Below, one piece after another: positions 1-7,800 of a stretch of DNA of 16,228 nucleotides (positions are counted from its first letter, which is position 1; each line of letters starts with the position of its first letter). Source of the DNA: Syntrophaceae bacterium UBA4059 (GTDB lineage: Bacteria > Desulfobacterota > Syntrophia > Syntrophales > Smithellaceae); NCBI GenBank assembly GCA_002382045.1, contig DFZJ01000027.1, forward strand, positions 1 through 16,228. Direction: 5' to 3'. The notes below the pieces were generated by a model that was not told the DNA's origin, searched no databases, and worked only from the letters and a program-made list of their open reading frames with translations. Made by a program: the position numbers and the translations under genes.

Positions 1-3000
1 ATCCGTCAGCGCCATCCGGTAATTTAACTGCGCTGCAAAGACATCCGATTCGGCCTTCGCCAGGGCAGCCTTTACGGCAAGCAGGTCCGCTTCGAGACTC
101 AGTCCGGCATGGCGCCGGTCGGTTTGAATCTTCAAATCTTCCCGGCGAAAAACCAGGACCTTATTTGCAACCGCGATCAATTTGGCCGATTGCGAGAGTT
201 TTCGACAGGCTTTTTCAATGTCCGTGTTGACCTGCTCCCGCGTATTCGCCAGATTTTCTTCGGCTTGTTTTTTCAGGGAAAGCCGTTGTTTTACAACATA
301 CGTATTGGAAATCATATCCTGGATATTCCATTTCATTAAAACACCGACAAATGTATTGTTTTCCGGATAGAGCGCGATGCCGTCCTGATAGGTATGACCA
401 CCCATGACGCCCAAATCGGGCAAATAGCTGTACCGGCTTGCTTTCACAGCATGTTCAGCCTTCGTTTGATACAGGGCGGCCATTTTCAAATCGTTGTTGC
501 CCTTTTGCACATCATCAACAAGGGTGTCCATCAGCTGAACCGCAGCCGGGATACCATCGACCGATACCGGCTCAAGAACAAATGTAGTCGCGGGAGGCAG
601 ACCGGTCAGGCGTTTCAAATCGGCGGCATAATCATCCATCTGGATATTTATTTTGAGAAGGTTTTGTTCTTCATCGGCCACATTGGCGCGAAGCCCTGTT
701 TCATTGGACCGGGTGGCCTTACCGGCCAGAACTGCGCTCTCCACATCATAAAGCTTTCTCTGCGCCAGCGATAACTTGATGTCCGCCTCTTCTTTTTGCT
801 TCCGCAGAATTAACAAACCGAAATACAATTTTTCAGCGGTTTGTTTGATTTGCAGGGTCGCCTTAATCTGTTCAACCTTGACAATTTGCAGTTCCGTTTT
901 GGCAAGATCAACCCCGGCCTTGATTTTCGGAATTTGCGAAATCGGTTGATATAACACGGCGCTGGCGCCATACAGATCATGATCACCCAACTCAAGAGTT
1001 CTATCGGTTGCCAGCATCGGGATACTGACGCCAAACAGGGGAAGCTGGCCGAATGTGCCTCGCGGGATCGTCAGGGCGGGCAGATTTTCATTGTACTGAT
1101 AAGCGCCGCCCAGAGTGACGGACGGGAAATATTTCACCCTGCTTTCATTTACTTTTTGCTGCTTTTCATTCACCTGCATCCGTTTAATGCTGAGCAGACG
1201 GTTGTTTTGCACAGCCAGATCGATCACTTTTTGCAAATTCAGTTTTTCGGAAATTTGCTGGGCGTTGACGTTCGCTGAAAACAAAAAGAGCGCCATGAAG
1301 ACAAGTAAGGCGACGGTTCCCGGTTTAGAGTCAGTCTTTGCTTTTTCGGCGTGGCTGTCAAACACCTGCTTCTTGTCGGAGGGTTTGATGACATGGGCAT
1401 AAAGAACCGGCACCAGCAATAAAGATATGACCATGGCCAGCATAATCCCCACGGCAATAACGCTGGCCAGGGGACTCCACATCTGCGATCCGGAAACAAT
1501 CATGGGAATGACGCCGATTGCCGCCGCAGTGGCCGTGAGAAAGATCGGACGCAGGCGCCTTTTACCGGCTTCCAGGGCGGCAGTCGGTATGGAAACCCCG
1601 CTGCGGACAAGCTCATTAGCATAGTCGATCAGGATGATGGCGTTTCTGACCACCAACCCCGACAAGCTGATCAAGCCGACAAAGGCCGTAAACCCAAACG
1701 CGTTGCGGGTCATTAATAAACCCAGAAAAGCGCCGAATGCGCTCAAGGGGATCGTCAGCATGACGATGGATGTTTCTTTCAAATTGCGGAACTGAAACAG
1801 GAGGACCAGAAAGATCAAAAGCAAACTGATCCCAAAAGCCAGGCTCATTTCCGAATAGGTTTCCTGTTTATTTTCCTGCTCACCGCCATATTCAATCCGG
1901 TATCCCACAGGCAAGGCCAGTTTAGAAATGTCCGGCATAATTTTTTTCACCATTTGGGATGCCAGAAAGCCCTCCTGCGGTTCACACAGAATCGTCAGCG
2001 TCCTCAATCCGTTACGGTGCATGATCCGGCCGCTGTGCCACTCGGGTTCCAAGGATGCAATTTGGCGAAGCGGCACAGCGGCCCCGGTAACGGGGGATGT
2101 CAAATACATATTTTGCAGATCGTAAAAATTACGCCTGTCTTGTTCATCCAGACGCAAAAGAATATCCACGGGTGTATCACCTTCATAGAGGGTTGACACC
2201 GGGGCGCCGGTGAATCCTCCGTAAATGGATCGGGCAATGCTCGTCGTGGTAAATCCCAGCCGGAGGGCGCTTGAGGTGGGGCGAATGGCGACCCCGTAGT
2301 AATCCTCTTTGAAATCCGTCCGGACAAAAGCTGATTTGCGGGTCTTCTGAATAATGTCCTGAACCTGACGGCCAATATTTTTAAGCGTCGCAAGATCGTC
2401 GCCGATCATCCTGATTTCGACGGAGGTCGTCGAAGGCTTTCCTTGTTGCATGAGTCTGACCTGAATATTTCCTTCCGGAACTTCCCTTGCGGCGATGGCG
2501 TTTAATTCAAGATGTAACTGATCAGCTTCCTTGTCTGTATGGGTATTGACCAGTATCTGCGCAAAATTCTCGACCGGCGGTTCGGGCGTAAAATTATAAT
2601 AAAAGCGCGGCGAACTGGCGCCGATAAATGTTGCATAGGAAACCACCCGCTTGTCATTTTTAATCAGGTTTTGGACTTTTAAGATCGTCTGTTCGGTTTT
2701 CGCAAGTTTCGTGCCTGTCGGCATCCAGAGATCGACCACAAACTGGTTTCGTTCGGCAGCCGGAAAAAATTTCTGTGGAACAATCTGATATAAAAGCGCC
2801 GCCAGGAGAAGCGTGGACAGACTGGCGGCAATGGTCAGTTTGGAATGAGCCATGCACCAGGTGATCGTTTTATCGTATCCCCGCTGCATCAGGAGAAGCA
2901 GCGATCCCCGCTGCTTTTTACCCTGGGAAGATTCAGCGGATGGATCGTGAAGCCCTTTTTTAATAAAGGTGAAGCACAGTATCGGTGTTAGCAGCATGGC

Positions 3001-4434
3001 TACAATAAATGAAGACGAAAGCGCTATCGTCACCGTGAGCGGCAAAGCAATAATAAACTCACGGACCATGCCTGTTAAAATCACCAGCGGCAGAAACGCC
3101 GCAATAATGGTCAGCGTCGCCGTCAGAATCGGCACAACAAGTTCGGTGGCGCTCTTCCATGCGGCGGTTTGTCTGTCCACGCCGTTGTCCAGCAACGTCA
3201 CATAATTATCGGCAACAACGACGGCGTCATCCACCACCATGCCCAGGACCACAATTAAGGACGCCAGAGAAACCTGATGCAATTCAAGACCGATGGCGCG
3301 CATGAGAGCAAACGTAACCGCAATCGTCATGGGAATGGCCATCGCGGCCACCGCGGCCACCCGAAACGGCAGCAGAAGCAGAATGACCACAATCACCGCA
3401 AAAATCGCCATGAGAAACTCACGGAGAAACTGGCTGACATTTTTATCAACAATTCTAGGTTGATTGACAATCATGGTCCACTTGACGCCGGAAGGCAGGA
3501 GTTTCGCCGTTTCTTTCAGCTTTTGGTCCACCGTTTTGCCGAATTCAACGATATTGTTTCCTTCATGCATTTGAACGGCTACCAGCATCGTGATGCGTCC
3601 ATTAACCATCGCCTTGGACACTGGTTCCTGATACTGCCGCCTGATACGGGCCACATCTTTCAGGCGGACGACCTGGCCGGTTTTCGCCGTCCCGATAATC
3701 TGGCCGGCAATTTCCGCTTCCGTTTTATAATACCCCTGACTGTAAAGGGTAATCTTGGCGTCGGGCGTTTTCACGTCACCTGCGGGTCCAATGGCGTTTT
3801 GCGACTGCAATACCTGCATGACTTTCGCAAACGAGATGCCGTACTGTTCCAACTTTGCACTCGAGGACTCAATGACAATCTGTTCTTTCTGCTCTCCGAT
3901 GCGTTTGACTTTTGAGACGGCTTGAATGTTTTTGAGGCTGTCCTCAAGCTTGATGGCATAATCTCTCAGTTGGGCGTAATCGGGATGATCCATTTCAATG
4001 CCAATCAACAACGCTTCCGTATCGCCAAACTCAAAATTGACAAAGGGACCCTGCACGCCCGGCGGCAGATGAACGGCTTTCAAAACAAGCATCTGATGGT
4101 TGAGCTTGCTCCAGAAAACATCTACATTCTCAACATTATCATTCACCCACACATTAATGATGACAGCGCCGTCACGCGTTGTGGATGTCGTTTTCTCTTT
4201 TCGGACTTCCGCGTATTGAAAAAGATATTGCTCCAGTTTTTTAGTAACCTGCTCTTCAACCTGCAAAGAACTGGCGCCGGGATAATAGGCAATCACCTGC
4301 CCGATCCGGACCTGGATTTTGGGGTCCTCCCGCCGCGGCATATAAACTAAGGATAAAACACCGGCCAGAAAACATAAAATCAGGACGGATACCGTCACTT
4401 GCGGATATTTAAGAGATTTTTTTACAAAATTCAT
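1..4434 (-). CDS. RND efflux permease fused in frame to a TolC-type outer-membrane factor (3' end off the window)
   Basis: From ATG 4434 the frame stays open for 1478 codons to the window edge. Residues 1-1020 are an RND pump: TM1 near residues 12-32, two large periplasmic loops, and TM4 with the Asp pair D402-D403 in 'GMVVDDAVVVADN' (AcrB D407/D408 position, proton relay). TM10 carries 'VVRNAIILIDY' with R930 where AcrB has K940. The double Asp points to an HAE-type drug/organic exporter rather than a CusA-type metal pump. Residues about 1019-1040 are a polar, lysine-containing linker; 1041-1058 resemble a signal peptide; from 1059 the protein reads as an outer-membrane factor (start 'ISEKLNLQKVIDLAVQNN', helical repeats, 'LKRLTGLPPATTFVLEP', second repeat 'KASRYSYLPDLGVMGG'). 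About 420 outer-membrane-factor residues are visible, near a full domain. The start lies 5 nt after the adaptor stop, so translation is probably coupled. Substrate is unknown. A lost stop codon from an assembly error is the main alternative. Confidence 0.9.
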   Translation of the reverse strand, partial: MNFVKKSLKYPQVTVSVLILCFLAGVLSLVYMPRREDPKIQVRIGQVIAYYPGASSLQVEEQVTKKLEQYLFQYAEVRKEKTTSTTRDGAVIINVWVNDNVENVDVFWSKLNHQMLVLKAVHLPPGVQGPFVNFEFGDTEALLIGIEMDHPDYAQLRDYAIKLEDSLKNIQAVSKVKRIGEQKEQIVIESSSAKLEQYGISFAKVMQVLQSQNAIGPAGDVKTPDAKITLYSQGYYKTEAEIAGQIIGTAKTGQVVRLKDVARIRRQYQEPVSKAMVNGRITMLVAVQMHEGNNIVEFGKTVDQKLKETAKLLPSGVKWTMIVNQPRIVDKNVSQFLREFLMAIFAVIVVILLLLPFRVAAVAAMAIPMTIAVTFALMRAIGLELHQVSLASLIVVLGMVVDDAVVVADNYVTLLDNGVDRQTAAWKSATELVVPILTATLTIIAAFLPLVILTGMVREFIIALPLTVTIALSSSFIVAMLLTPILCFTFIKKGLHDPSAESSQGKKQRGSLLLLMQRGYDKTITWCMAHSKLTIAASLSTLLLAALLYQIVPQKFFPAAERNQFVVDLWMPTGTKLAKTEQTILKVQNLIKNDKRVVSYATFIGASSPRFYYNFTPEPPVENFAQILVNTHTDKEADQLHLELNAIAAREVPEGNIQVRLMQQGKPSTTSVEIRMIGDDLATLKNIGRQVQDIIQKTRKSAFVRTDFKEDYYGVAIRPTSSALRLGFTTTSIARSIYGGFTGAPVSTLYEGDTPVDILLRLDEQDRRNFYDLQNMYLTSPVTGAAVPLRQIASLEPEWHSGRIMHRNGLRTLTILCEPQEGFLASQMVKKIMPDISKLALPVGYRIEYGGEQENKQETYSEMSLAFGISLLLIFLVLLFQFRNLKETSIVMLTIPLSAFGAFLGLLMTRNAFGFTAFVGLISLSGLVVRNAIILIDYANELVRSGVSIPTAALEAGKRRLRPIFLTATAAAIGVIPMIVSGSQMWSPLASVIAVGIMLAMVISLLLVPVLYAHVIKPSDKKQVFDSHAEKAKTDSKPGTVALLVFMALFLFSANVNAQQISEKLNLQKVIDLAVQNNRLLSIKRMQVNEKQQKVNESRVKYFPSVTLGGAYQYNENLPALTIPRGTFGQLPLFGVSIPMLATDRTLELGDHDLYGASAVLYQPISQIPKIKAGVDLAKTELQIVKVEQIKATLQIKQTAEKLYFGLLILRKQKEEADIKLSLAQRKLYDVESAVLAGKATRSNETGLRANVADEEQNLLKINIQMDDYAADLKRLTGLPPATTFVLEPVSVDGIPAAVQLMDTLVDDVQKGNNDLKMAALYQTKAEHAVKASRYSYLPDLGVMGGHTYQDGIALYPENNTFVGVLMKWNIQDMISNTYVVKQRLSLKKQAEENLANTREQVNTDIEKACRKLSQSAKLIAVANKVLVFRREDLKIQTDRRHAGLSLEADLLAVKAALAKAESDVFAAQLNYRMALTD
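1261..1320 (-). other. Internal signal-peptide-like segment at the RND/TolC junction
   Basis: This segment encodes residues 1039-1058 of the fusion. It follows a short cytoplasmic-type stretch containing several Lys, then has a hydrophobic core (VALLVFMALFLF, 1041-1052) and a polar end 'SANVNA' followed by QQ. V1056 and A1058 fit the -3/-1 rule of signal peptidase I. The RND C-terminus is normally cytoplasmic, so a single crossing here would put the TolC part in the periplasm, as required. It could serve as a 13th membrane anchor or as a cleavable internal signal releasing the channel. The only Met inside is too late (MALFLF...) to give a normal signal peptide on its own, so separate translation of a TolC protein is unlikely. 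Cleavage is inferred. Confidence 0.6.
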
Positions 4435-4439
4435 GGCGT

Positions 4440-5477
4440 TTATTTTAACTCAATGGCAGAACCGTCATTTAATTTATGCTGTCCGCCGACAATCACCCAT
4501 TCGTCGGGCGTAATGCCGGAGGTTACTTCGATGTTGCTTCCCGTCATCCGGCCTAAAGAAATTTTGCGCTTAAAGGCCTGTTTCCTGGTTTGATCAGCAA
4601 TGAAGACATAGGACGTATTGTCCGGGTCGCGCAGCACGGCCTCTCCCGGAACAGCCATGATGTCCATTTTCCGCCCCGTTGTCATTTTTACTTCCGCCGT
4701 CATACCGGGACGGATCATTAATCCTGGATTTTTAAGTTCAATCTTAACGGCAAACGACCGAGTCGTCGGTTCGGCAACGGATCCGATTTCCACAATCTTG
4801 CCGGTAAAGGTTGAATCAATCGATGAAATGTGGACAGCGGCGTTCGTGCCGATTTTTATCTGCTGCAAATCGTTTTCAGGGATGGCGGCATTGACCCAAA
4901 TGATACTAATATCCGACACCACAAAAAGCGGCAGGCCGACACCGACAATCTCACCCACTTCCGTGCCTTTTTTCAGCAGCACCCCTTTTATCGGTGCATA
5001 TAACTTCGTATCCGACAGATTTTTGTTTTGCAACTTTTGCTGCGCCTGGGCAAGTTTTAAAGTATTCGATATTTTGGAAAAGTCACCATCCGAAATGCTT
5101 TTCCGCTCGTGCATCATGTTTAACCGGTTATATTCATCCTGCGCCTGATTGAGGTTGGCGTCCGCCATCTCTTTAGCGATTTTGTAGTTTTCCGGATCAA
5201 GGCTGGCCAGCAATTGTCCGGCCTCAATCATCGCGCCTTCATCCGCCGCAATGTAATTGACTTTCCCGGCCACCAGAAAACCCAGTTTGACGGTTTTGCG
5301 TCCTTCGATGTTTGCGCTGGCCGAAACTTCCTGATCAACATTTATTTTCCCTATCTGTTTTGCCACGACTGGGACCGGAACATTTATCGGCTCATTGGCT
5401 GCTTTGTTGTTGCAACCGGACATAATCAAGAGAGCGGCCATGAGGAAAAGGCCGGCGCCAAATCTATTCATTTTCAT
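4440..5477 (-). CDS. RND periplasmic adaptor (membrane fusion protein), lipoprotein
   Basis: A 345-residue HlyD/AcrA-family adaptor bridging the pump and the outer-membrane channel in the periplasm. The N-terminus 'MKMNRFGAGLF' plus a hydrophobic run ends in 'IMSGC', a lipobox with C22 as the probable lipidated residue. Then come a barrel-sandwich/lipoyl-type half ('LGFLVAGKVNYIAADEGAMI', about 66-85), a helical hairpin rich in Gln, Asn and Leu (about 100-150), the second lipoyl half ('LYAPIKGVLLKKGTEVGEIV', about 159-178) and beta-barrel/membrane-proximal parts ('RPGMTAEVKM', about 257-266). GAGG is absent but GAGG-like 'GAGGTTAG' sits 6-8 nt before ATG 5477. It lies 25 nt after the TetR gene and 5 nt before the pump, so it is the middle gene of one operon. 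Length is normal for the family. Substrate cannot be told from the adaptor. Confidence 0.93.
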   Translation of the reverse strand: MKMNRFGAGLFLMAALLIMSGCNNKAANEPINVPVPVVAKQIGKINVDQEVSASANIEGRKTVKLGFLVAGKVNYIAADEGAMIEAGQLLASLDPENYKIAKEMADANLNQAQDEYNRLNMMHERKSISDGDFSKISNTLKLAQAQQKLQNKNLSDTKLYAPIKGVLLKKGTEVGEIVGVGLPLFVVSDISIIWVNAAIPENDLQQIKIGTNAAVHISSIDSTFTGKIVEIGSVAEPTTRSFAVKIELKNPGLMIRPGMTAEVKMTTGRKMDIMAVPGEAVLRDPDNTSYVFIADQTRKQAFKRKISLGRMTGSNIEVTSGITPDEWVIVGGQHKLNDGSAIELK

Positions 5478-5502
5478 ATTCTAACCTCGGTTAAAAATGT
5501 CT

Positions 5503-6150
5503 TCACTGTCGCGCGTCTGAATTTTGCCTGGCGGAGATCCCGTACATAATAATATCTACAACGCGATCCAAATCCTTATCGAAATCTTCCAATTTGATCA
5601 CGAAACCGAAAAATTTCTGATAAATAAAAAAACCGACGAGATTGCCGTAAATGCTGCGGGAGGCGGCCAGCGGATCGATGTCTTTGTCCATCAGGCCTTT
5701 GGCAACCATTTCCTCCTGAAACAGTTTGAATATCTCCAATGCTTTGGAAATTATTTTTTCATGGAGAGTTTTTCGGATGTCTTCATGATACATGGCCTCC
5801 GTAACGATAATGCGGAGCATCGGATAAATCGATTCCATCAGGACAAAACGCTCTTTCAATAAGGCCTTGATAATGGCTCGTAAATCTTTCTGGTCCGAAT
5901 GGAAAAGAATCTTCTTGAAGCTGTCCAGAATAAGCGGTTCGCCTACAATATTGACCAGATGAATGAAGATACCCCGCAAAATGTCTTTTTTTGTTTTGAA
6001 GTAGCGAAAGATCGTTCCTTCAGCCACACCGGCCATTTGCGCAATTTCGCTCGTGGTGGATGCGCTGAATCCTTTTTCGGAAATGACGGTAATCGCCGCT
6101 TCGAGGATTTTTTTTTCTTTATCCGGCATTTTTAAATCGGGAAGTTGCAT
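5503..6150 (-). CDS. TetR/AcrR-family transcriptional regulator
   Basis: A 215-residue one-domain-pair regulator. Residues about 12-58 form the TetR N-terminal DNA-binding domain, with helix-turn-helix 'TTSEIAQMAGVAEGTIFRYF' (about 32-51) followed by 'KTKKDIL', the family signature. The C-terminal part is helical and variable, as expected for a ligand-binding and dimerisation domain. It is first gene of the efflux operon, so it most likely represses itself and the pump and releases DNA on binding a pump substrate (inference from family and position). ATG 6150 gives 'MQLPDLKMPDKEKKILEAA'; the second Met (codon 8, 6129) also fits the family start, and neither has a clear Shine-Dalgarno. Confidence 0.9.
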   Translation of the reverse strand: MQLPDLKMPDKEKKILEAAITVISEKGFSASTTSEIAQMAGVAEGTIFRYFKTKKDILRGIFIHLVNIVGEPLILDSFKKILFHSDQKDLRAIIKALLKERFVLMESIYPMLRIIVTEAMYHEDIRKTLHEKIISKALEIFKLFQEEMVAKGLMDKDIDPLAASRSIYGNLVGFFIYQKFFGFVIKLEDFDKDLDRVVDIIMYGISARQNSDARQ

Positions 6151-6157
6151 TTAAGTG

Positions 6158-6181
6158 ATATTACATATTTTATTTTAATAT
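6158..6181. promoter_or_regulatory. Candidate TetR operator: AT-rich inverted repeat
   Basis: Inverted repeat ATATTA-N12-TAATAT lies 8-31 nt upstream of the TetR start in the 64-nt gap after the LEA14-like gene. Size and position suit autoregulation by a TetR protein. The stretch is extremely AT-rich, so such a repeat may be accidental, and I see no clear -35/-10 pair alongside it. Confidence 0.3.
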
Positions 6182-6214
6182 TTTTTGAGTGAACCTATTA
6201 AGTATCAGGCCGGG

Positions 6215-6661
6215 CTAATGGTTAATATGCCCTTCTTTGGAAAAAGGGAATTCGTGTGATCCGAAGGCCGCTTTGATGACGGCTTTTCCCTCAATCTTAT
6301 AAGGCAATTTTTCGCCGGTCACAATGGTCTTCAAACTTTTGCCCCAATCTTTGAATCTGGCAATGACAGGCACCTGGACTCGTGTTGTTGCCGATGCAGG
6401 AATCATTATTTCCTTTTCCAGATGCCCGCTCCCAATCTTTTCATCGTTCAGGTAAACCGTATATTCAAATGACCGGAGCGTCAGGTCAAAACGATTCGGA
6501 TTTTGCACATCAAGACCGAGAAAAAGATTTACCTCTGTTAAGGAGCGGGGGCTGAGGCTGATCTCGCTGACAACAATGGAGGGGGTTTCCATGACCCAGT
6601 TCAAACACGACACAAGCAGCATGGAAAGGGCAAAAAGACTAACCAAGGATTGCTTTTTCAT
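6215..6661 (-). CDS. LEA14-like (LEA type 2 / WHy domain) lipoprotein
   Basis: A 148-residue small lipoprotein. The N-terminus 'MKKQSLVSLFALSMLLVSC' is a lipoprotein signal with lipobox LVSC and C19 lipidated. The rest matches the bacterial LEA_2 pattern: 'LFLGLDVQNPNRFDLTLRSF' (the conserved V-x-NPN motif of LEA14 proteins), 'YTVYLNDEKIGSG' and a C-terminal beta strand set. LEA14-type domains are single immunoglobulin-like beta folds linked to stress or envelope roles; the bacterial function is not established. I chose ATG 6661 because it starts the lipoprotein signal; an in-frame TTG at 6676 would add MYVAI and overlap the -10 element. It is on the same strand as the efflux operon but 64 nt from it and has its own promoter. 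Confidence 0.82.
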   Translation of the reverse strand: MKKQSLVSLFALSMLLVSCLNWVMETPSIVVSEISLSPRSLTEVNLFLGLDVQNPNRFDLTLRSFEYTVYLNDEKIGSGHLEKEIMIPASATTRVQVPVIARFKDWGKSLKTIVTGEKLPYKIEGKAVIKAAFGSHEFPFSKEGHINH

Positions 6662-6667
6662 GATGGC

Positions 6668-6696
6668 AACATACAAAGCGCGATTGAGTGTGTCAA
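6668..6696 (-). promoter_or_regulatory. Sigma70-type promoter of the LEA14-like gene
   Basis: On the minus strand TTGACA (6696-6691) is followed by exactly 17 nt and TATGTT (6673-6668). The A of ATG 6661 is the seventh base after the -10 box, where transcription would normally start, so the message may have essentially no leader. No Shine-Dalgarno is seen before the ATG, which agrees. Confidence 0.6.
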
Positions 6697-6774
6697 TAGA
6701 ATTCTGGTCTCAACATATCAGGTGCGGTATCGTTGATGGGTCGGAGGAAACACGGAATAAAAAATAATCGCCGG

Positions 6775-6803
6775 TTGGATATTTCCTTAAGATGATATAT
6801 ATT
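6775..6803 (+). promoter_or_regulatory. Candidate promoter of the prmC-murA-hisD operon
   Basis: The 284-nt gap from 6662 to 6945 holds no gene. Within it TTGGAT (6775-6780), 17 nt, then TATATT (6798-6803) is the best plus-strand sigma70-like pair; the -35 box is poor and the -10 box good. A second possible pair is TTGATG (6733-6738), 17 nt, AATAAA (6756-6761). Either would leave a leader of over 130 nt before prmC. Confidence 0.3.
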
Positions 6804-6945
6804 TCTCAAGTATTCTCATAAGGGTGGCGCCATTCAAGTTGAGGTTCTCGTTTTGCATGAAAATGCCGGTAAGTGTCCGGATATTTTCATCATTCGTTGT
6901 GCCCGTGCCAGGCATGGAAGTTTAGAAGAAAGAAAGTATATCGAA

Positions 6946-7800
6946 ATGACGATTCGAGACATTATTGCCCAGGCAACTCAAAAGCTGGAAAGCGCAGGAA
7001 TTCCTTCGGCCAGACTGGATGCGGAAGTTCTGCTGGCTTTTTGTCTGGACTGCGACCGCATGGAATTTATCAAAAATCCTGACCGGATCGTCAATGAGAC
7101 ACAACGGGCAGCCTTTAATCAAATGATTGAACGGCGGCTGCGCTTCGAACCGGTGGCCTACATTACCGGTCGCAAAGCTTTCCGGACGTTTGTGCTGGAC
7201 GTTAATCCGGATGTCCTGATTCCCCGACCCGACACGGAAGTGATCGTGGAAGAAGCATTGGCCGTCTTTCAGGCAGAAGCTTTTAAGCAACCACGTATTC
7301 TGGATATTGGAACAGGCAGCGGCGCCATCGCGCTGGCCCTGGCTTGCGAAATTCCCGGGGCACAAATCACGGCTACCGACATTTCAGAGGCGGCACTAAT
7401 CGCAGCAAAAAGAAACGCTTGCTCGCTCGGTCTGGAAAATTCTGTTACCTTTTTCCAGGGCGATTTATTTGAACCGGTTCATGGCGAATTTGATATGATC
7501 GTTTCCAATCCGCCCTATATCGGAGCGAAGGAGTATGAAACACTCGACACCGGCGTCAAAGATTTTGAGCCGAAGCTTGCGCTCATGGCCGGACAAACAG
7601 GTCTGGAATTTTACAAAAAATTGATATATCAGGCACATAGCCACCTCACGGAAAATGGCTGGCTTTTGTTGGAAATCGGCGCTAAGCAAAGCGAAAGTGT
7701 GCGTACCATCATGACGGCAAATACCGGTTTATATGATCATATTGATGTGCGCGCTGATTACGCGGGACTTTCACGCGTCGTCAAAGGAAGGAGAAAATAA
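6946..7800 (+). CDS. prmC: Peptide chain release factor N5-glutamine methyltransferase
   Basis: A 284-residue SAM-dependent enzyme that methylates the Gln of the GGQ motif in release factors RF1/RF2, in the cytoplasm. The N-terminal helical domain (about 1-75, 'RLDAEVLLAFCL', 'RLRFEPVAYITG') is the substrate-docking part. The Rossmann domain has motif I 'ILDIGTGSGAIALALA' (118-133) and the catalytic NPPY at 188-191 in 'MIVSNPPYIG', diagnostic of this family. ATG 6946 gives the usual PrmC start 'MTIRDIIAQATQKLES' and the usual length; the frame is open upstream to a TTG at 6853, but that extension does not look like PrmC. It leads an operon with murA immediately after. prfA, its common upstream neighbour and substrate gene, is not adjacent. 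Confidence 0.95.
   Translation: MTIRDIIAQATQKLESAGIPSARLDAEVLLAFCLDCDRMEFIKNPDRIVNETQRAAFNQMIERRLRFEPVAYITGRKAFRTFVLDVNPDVLIPRPDTEVIVEEALAVFQAEAFKQPRILDIGTGSGAIALALACEIPGAQITATDISEAALIAAKRNACSLGLENSVTFFQGDLFEPVHGEFDMIVSNPPYIGAKEYETLDTGVKDFEPKLALMAGQTGLEFYKKLIYQAHSHLTENGWLLLEIGAKQSESVRTIMTANTGLYDHIDVRADYAGLSRVVKGRRK
7788..7793 (+). promoter_or_regulatory. Shine-Dalgarno that fixes the murA GTG start
   Basis: AAGGAG lies within the last codons of prmC, 7 nt before GTG 7801. The GTG follows the prmC stop TAA directly with no gap, so ribosomes ending prmC can begin murA. Confidence 0.75.

Noticed and set aside
3277..3915. Long plus-strand ORF (212 codons) opposite the RND gene
   Set aside because: It is antisense to a well-supported RND coding frame, its translation resembles no family I know, and it has no credible ribosome binding site.
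4618..5148. Plus-strand ORF (176 codons) opposite the adaptor gene
   Set aside because: It overlaps a clear HlyD-family frame on the other strand and shows no recognisable domain.
6853..6945. In-frame N-terminal extension of prmC from a TTG
   Set aside because: The 31 extra residues do not resemble PrmC, and the ATG at 6946 gives the normal family start and length.
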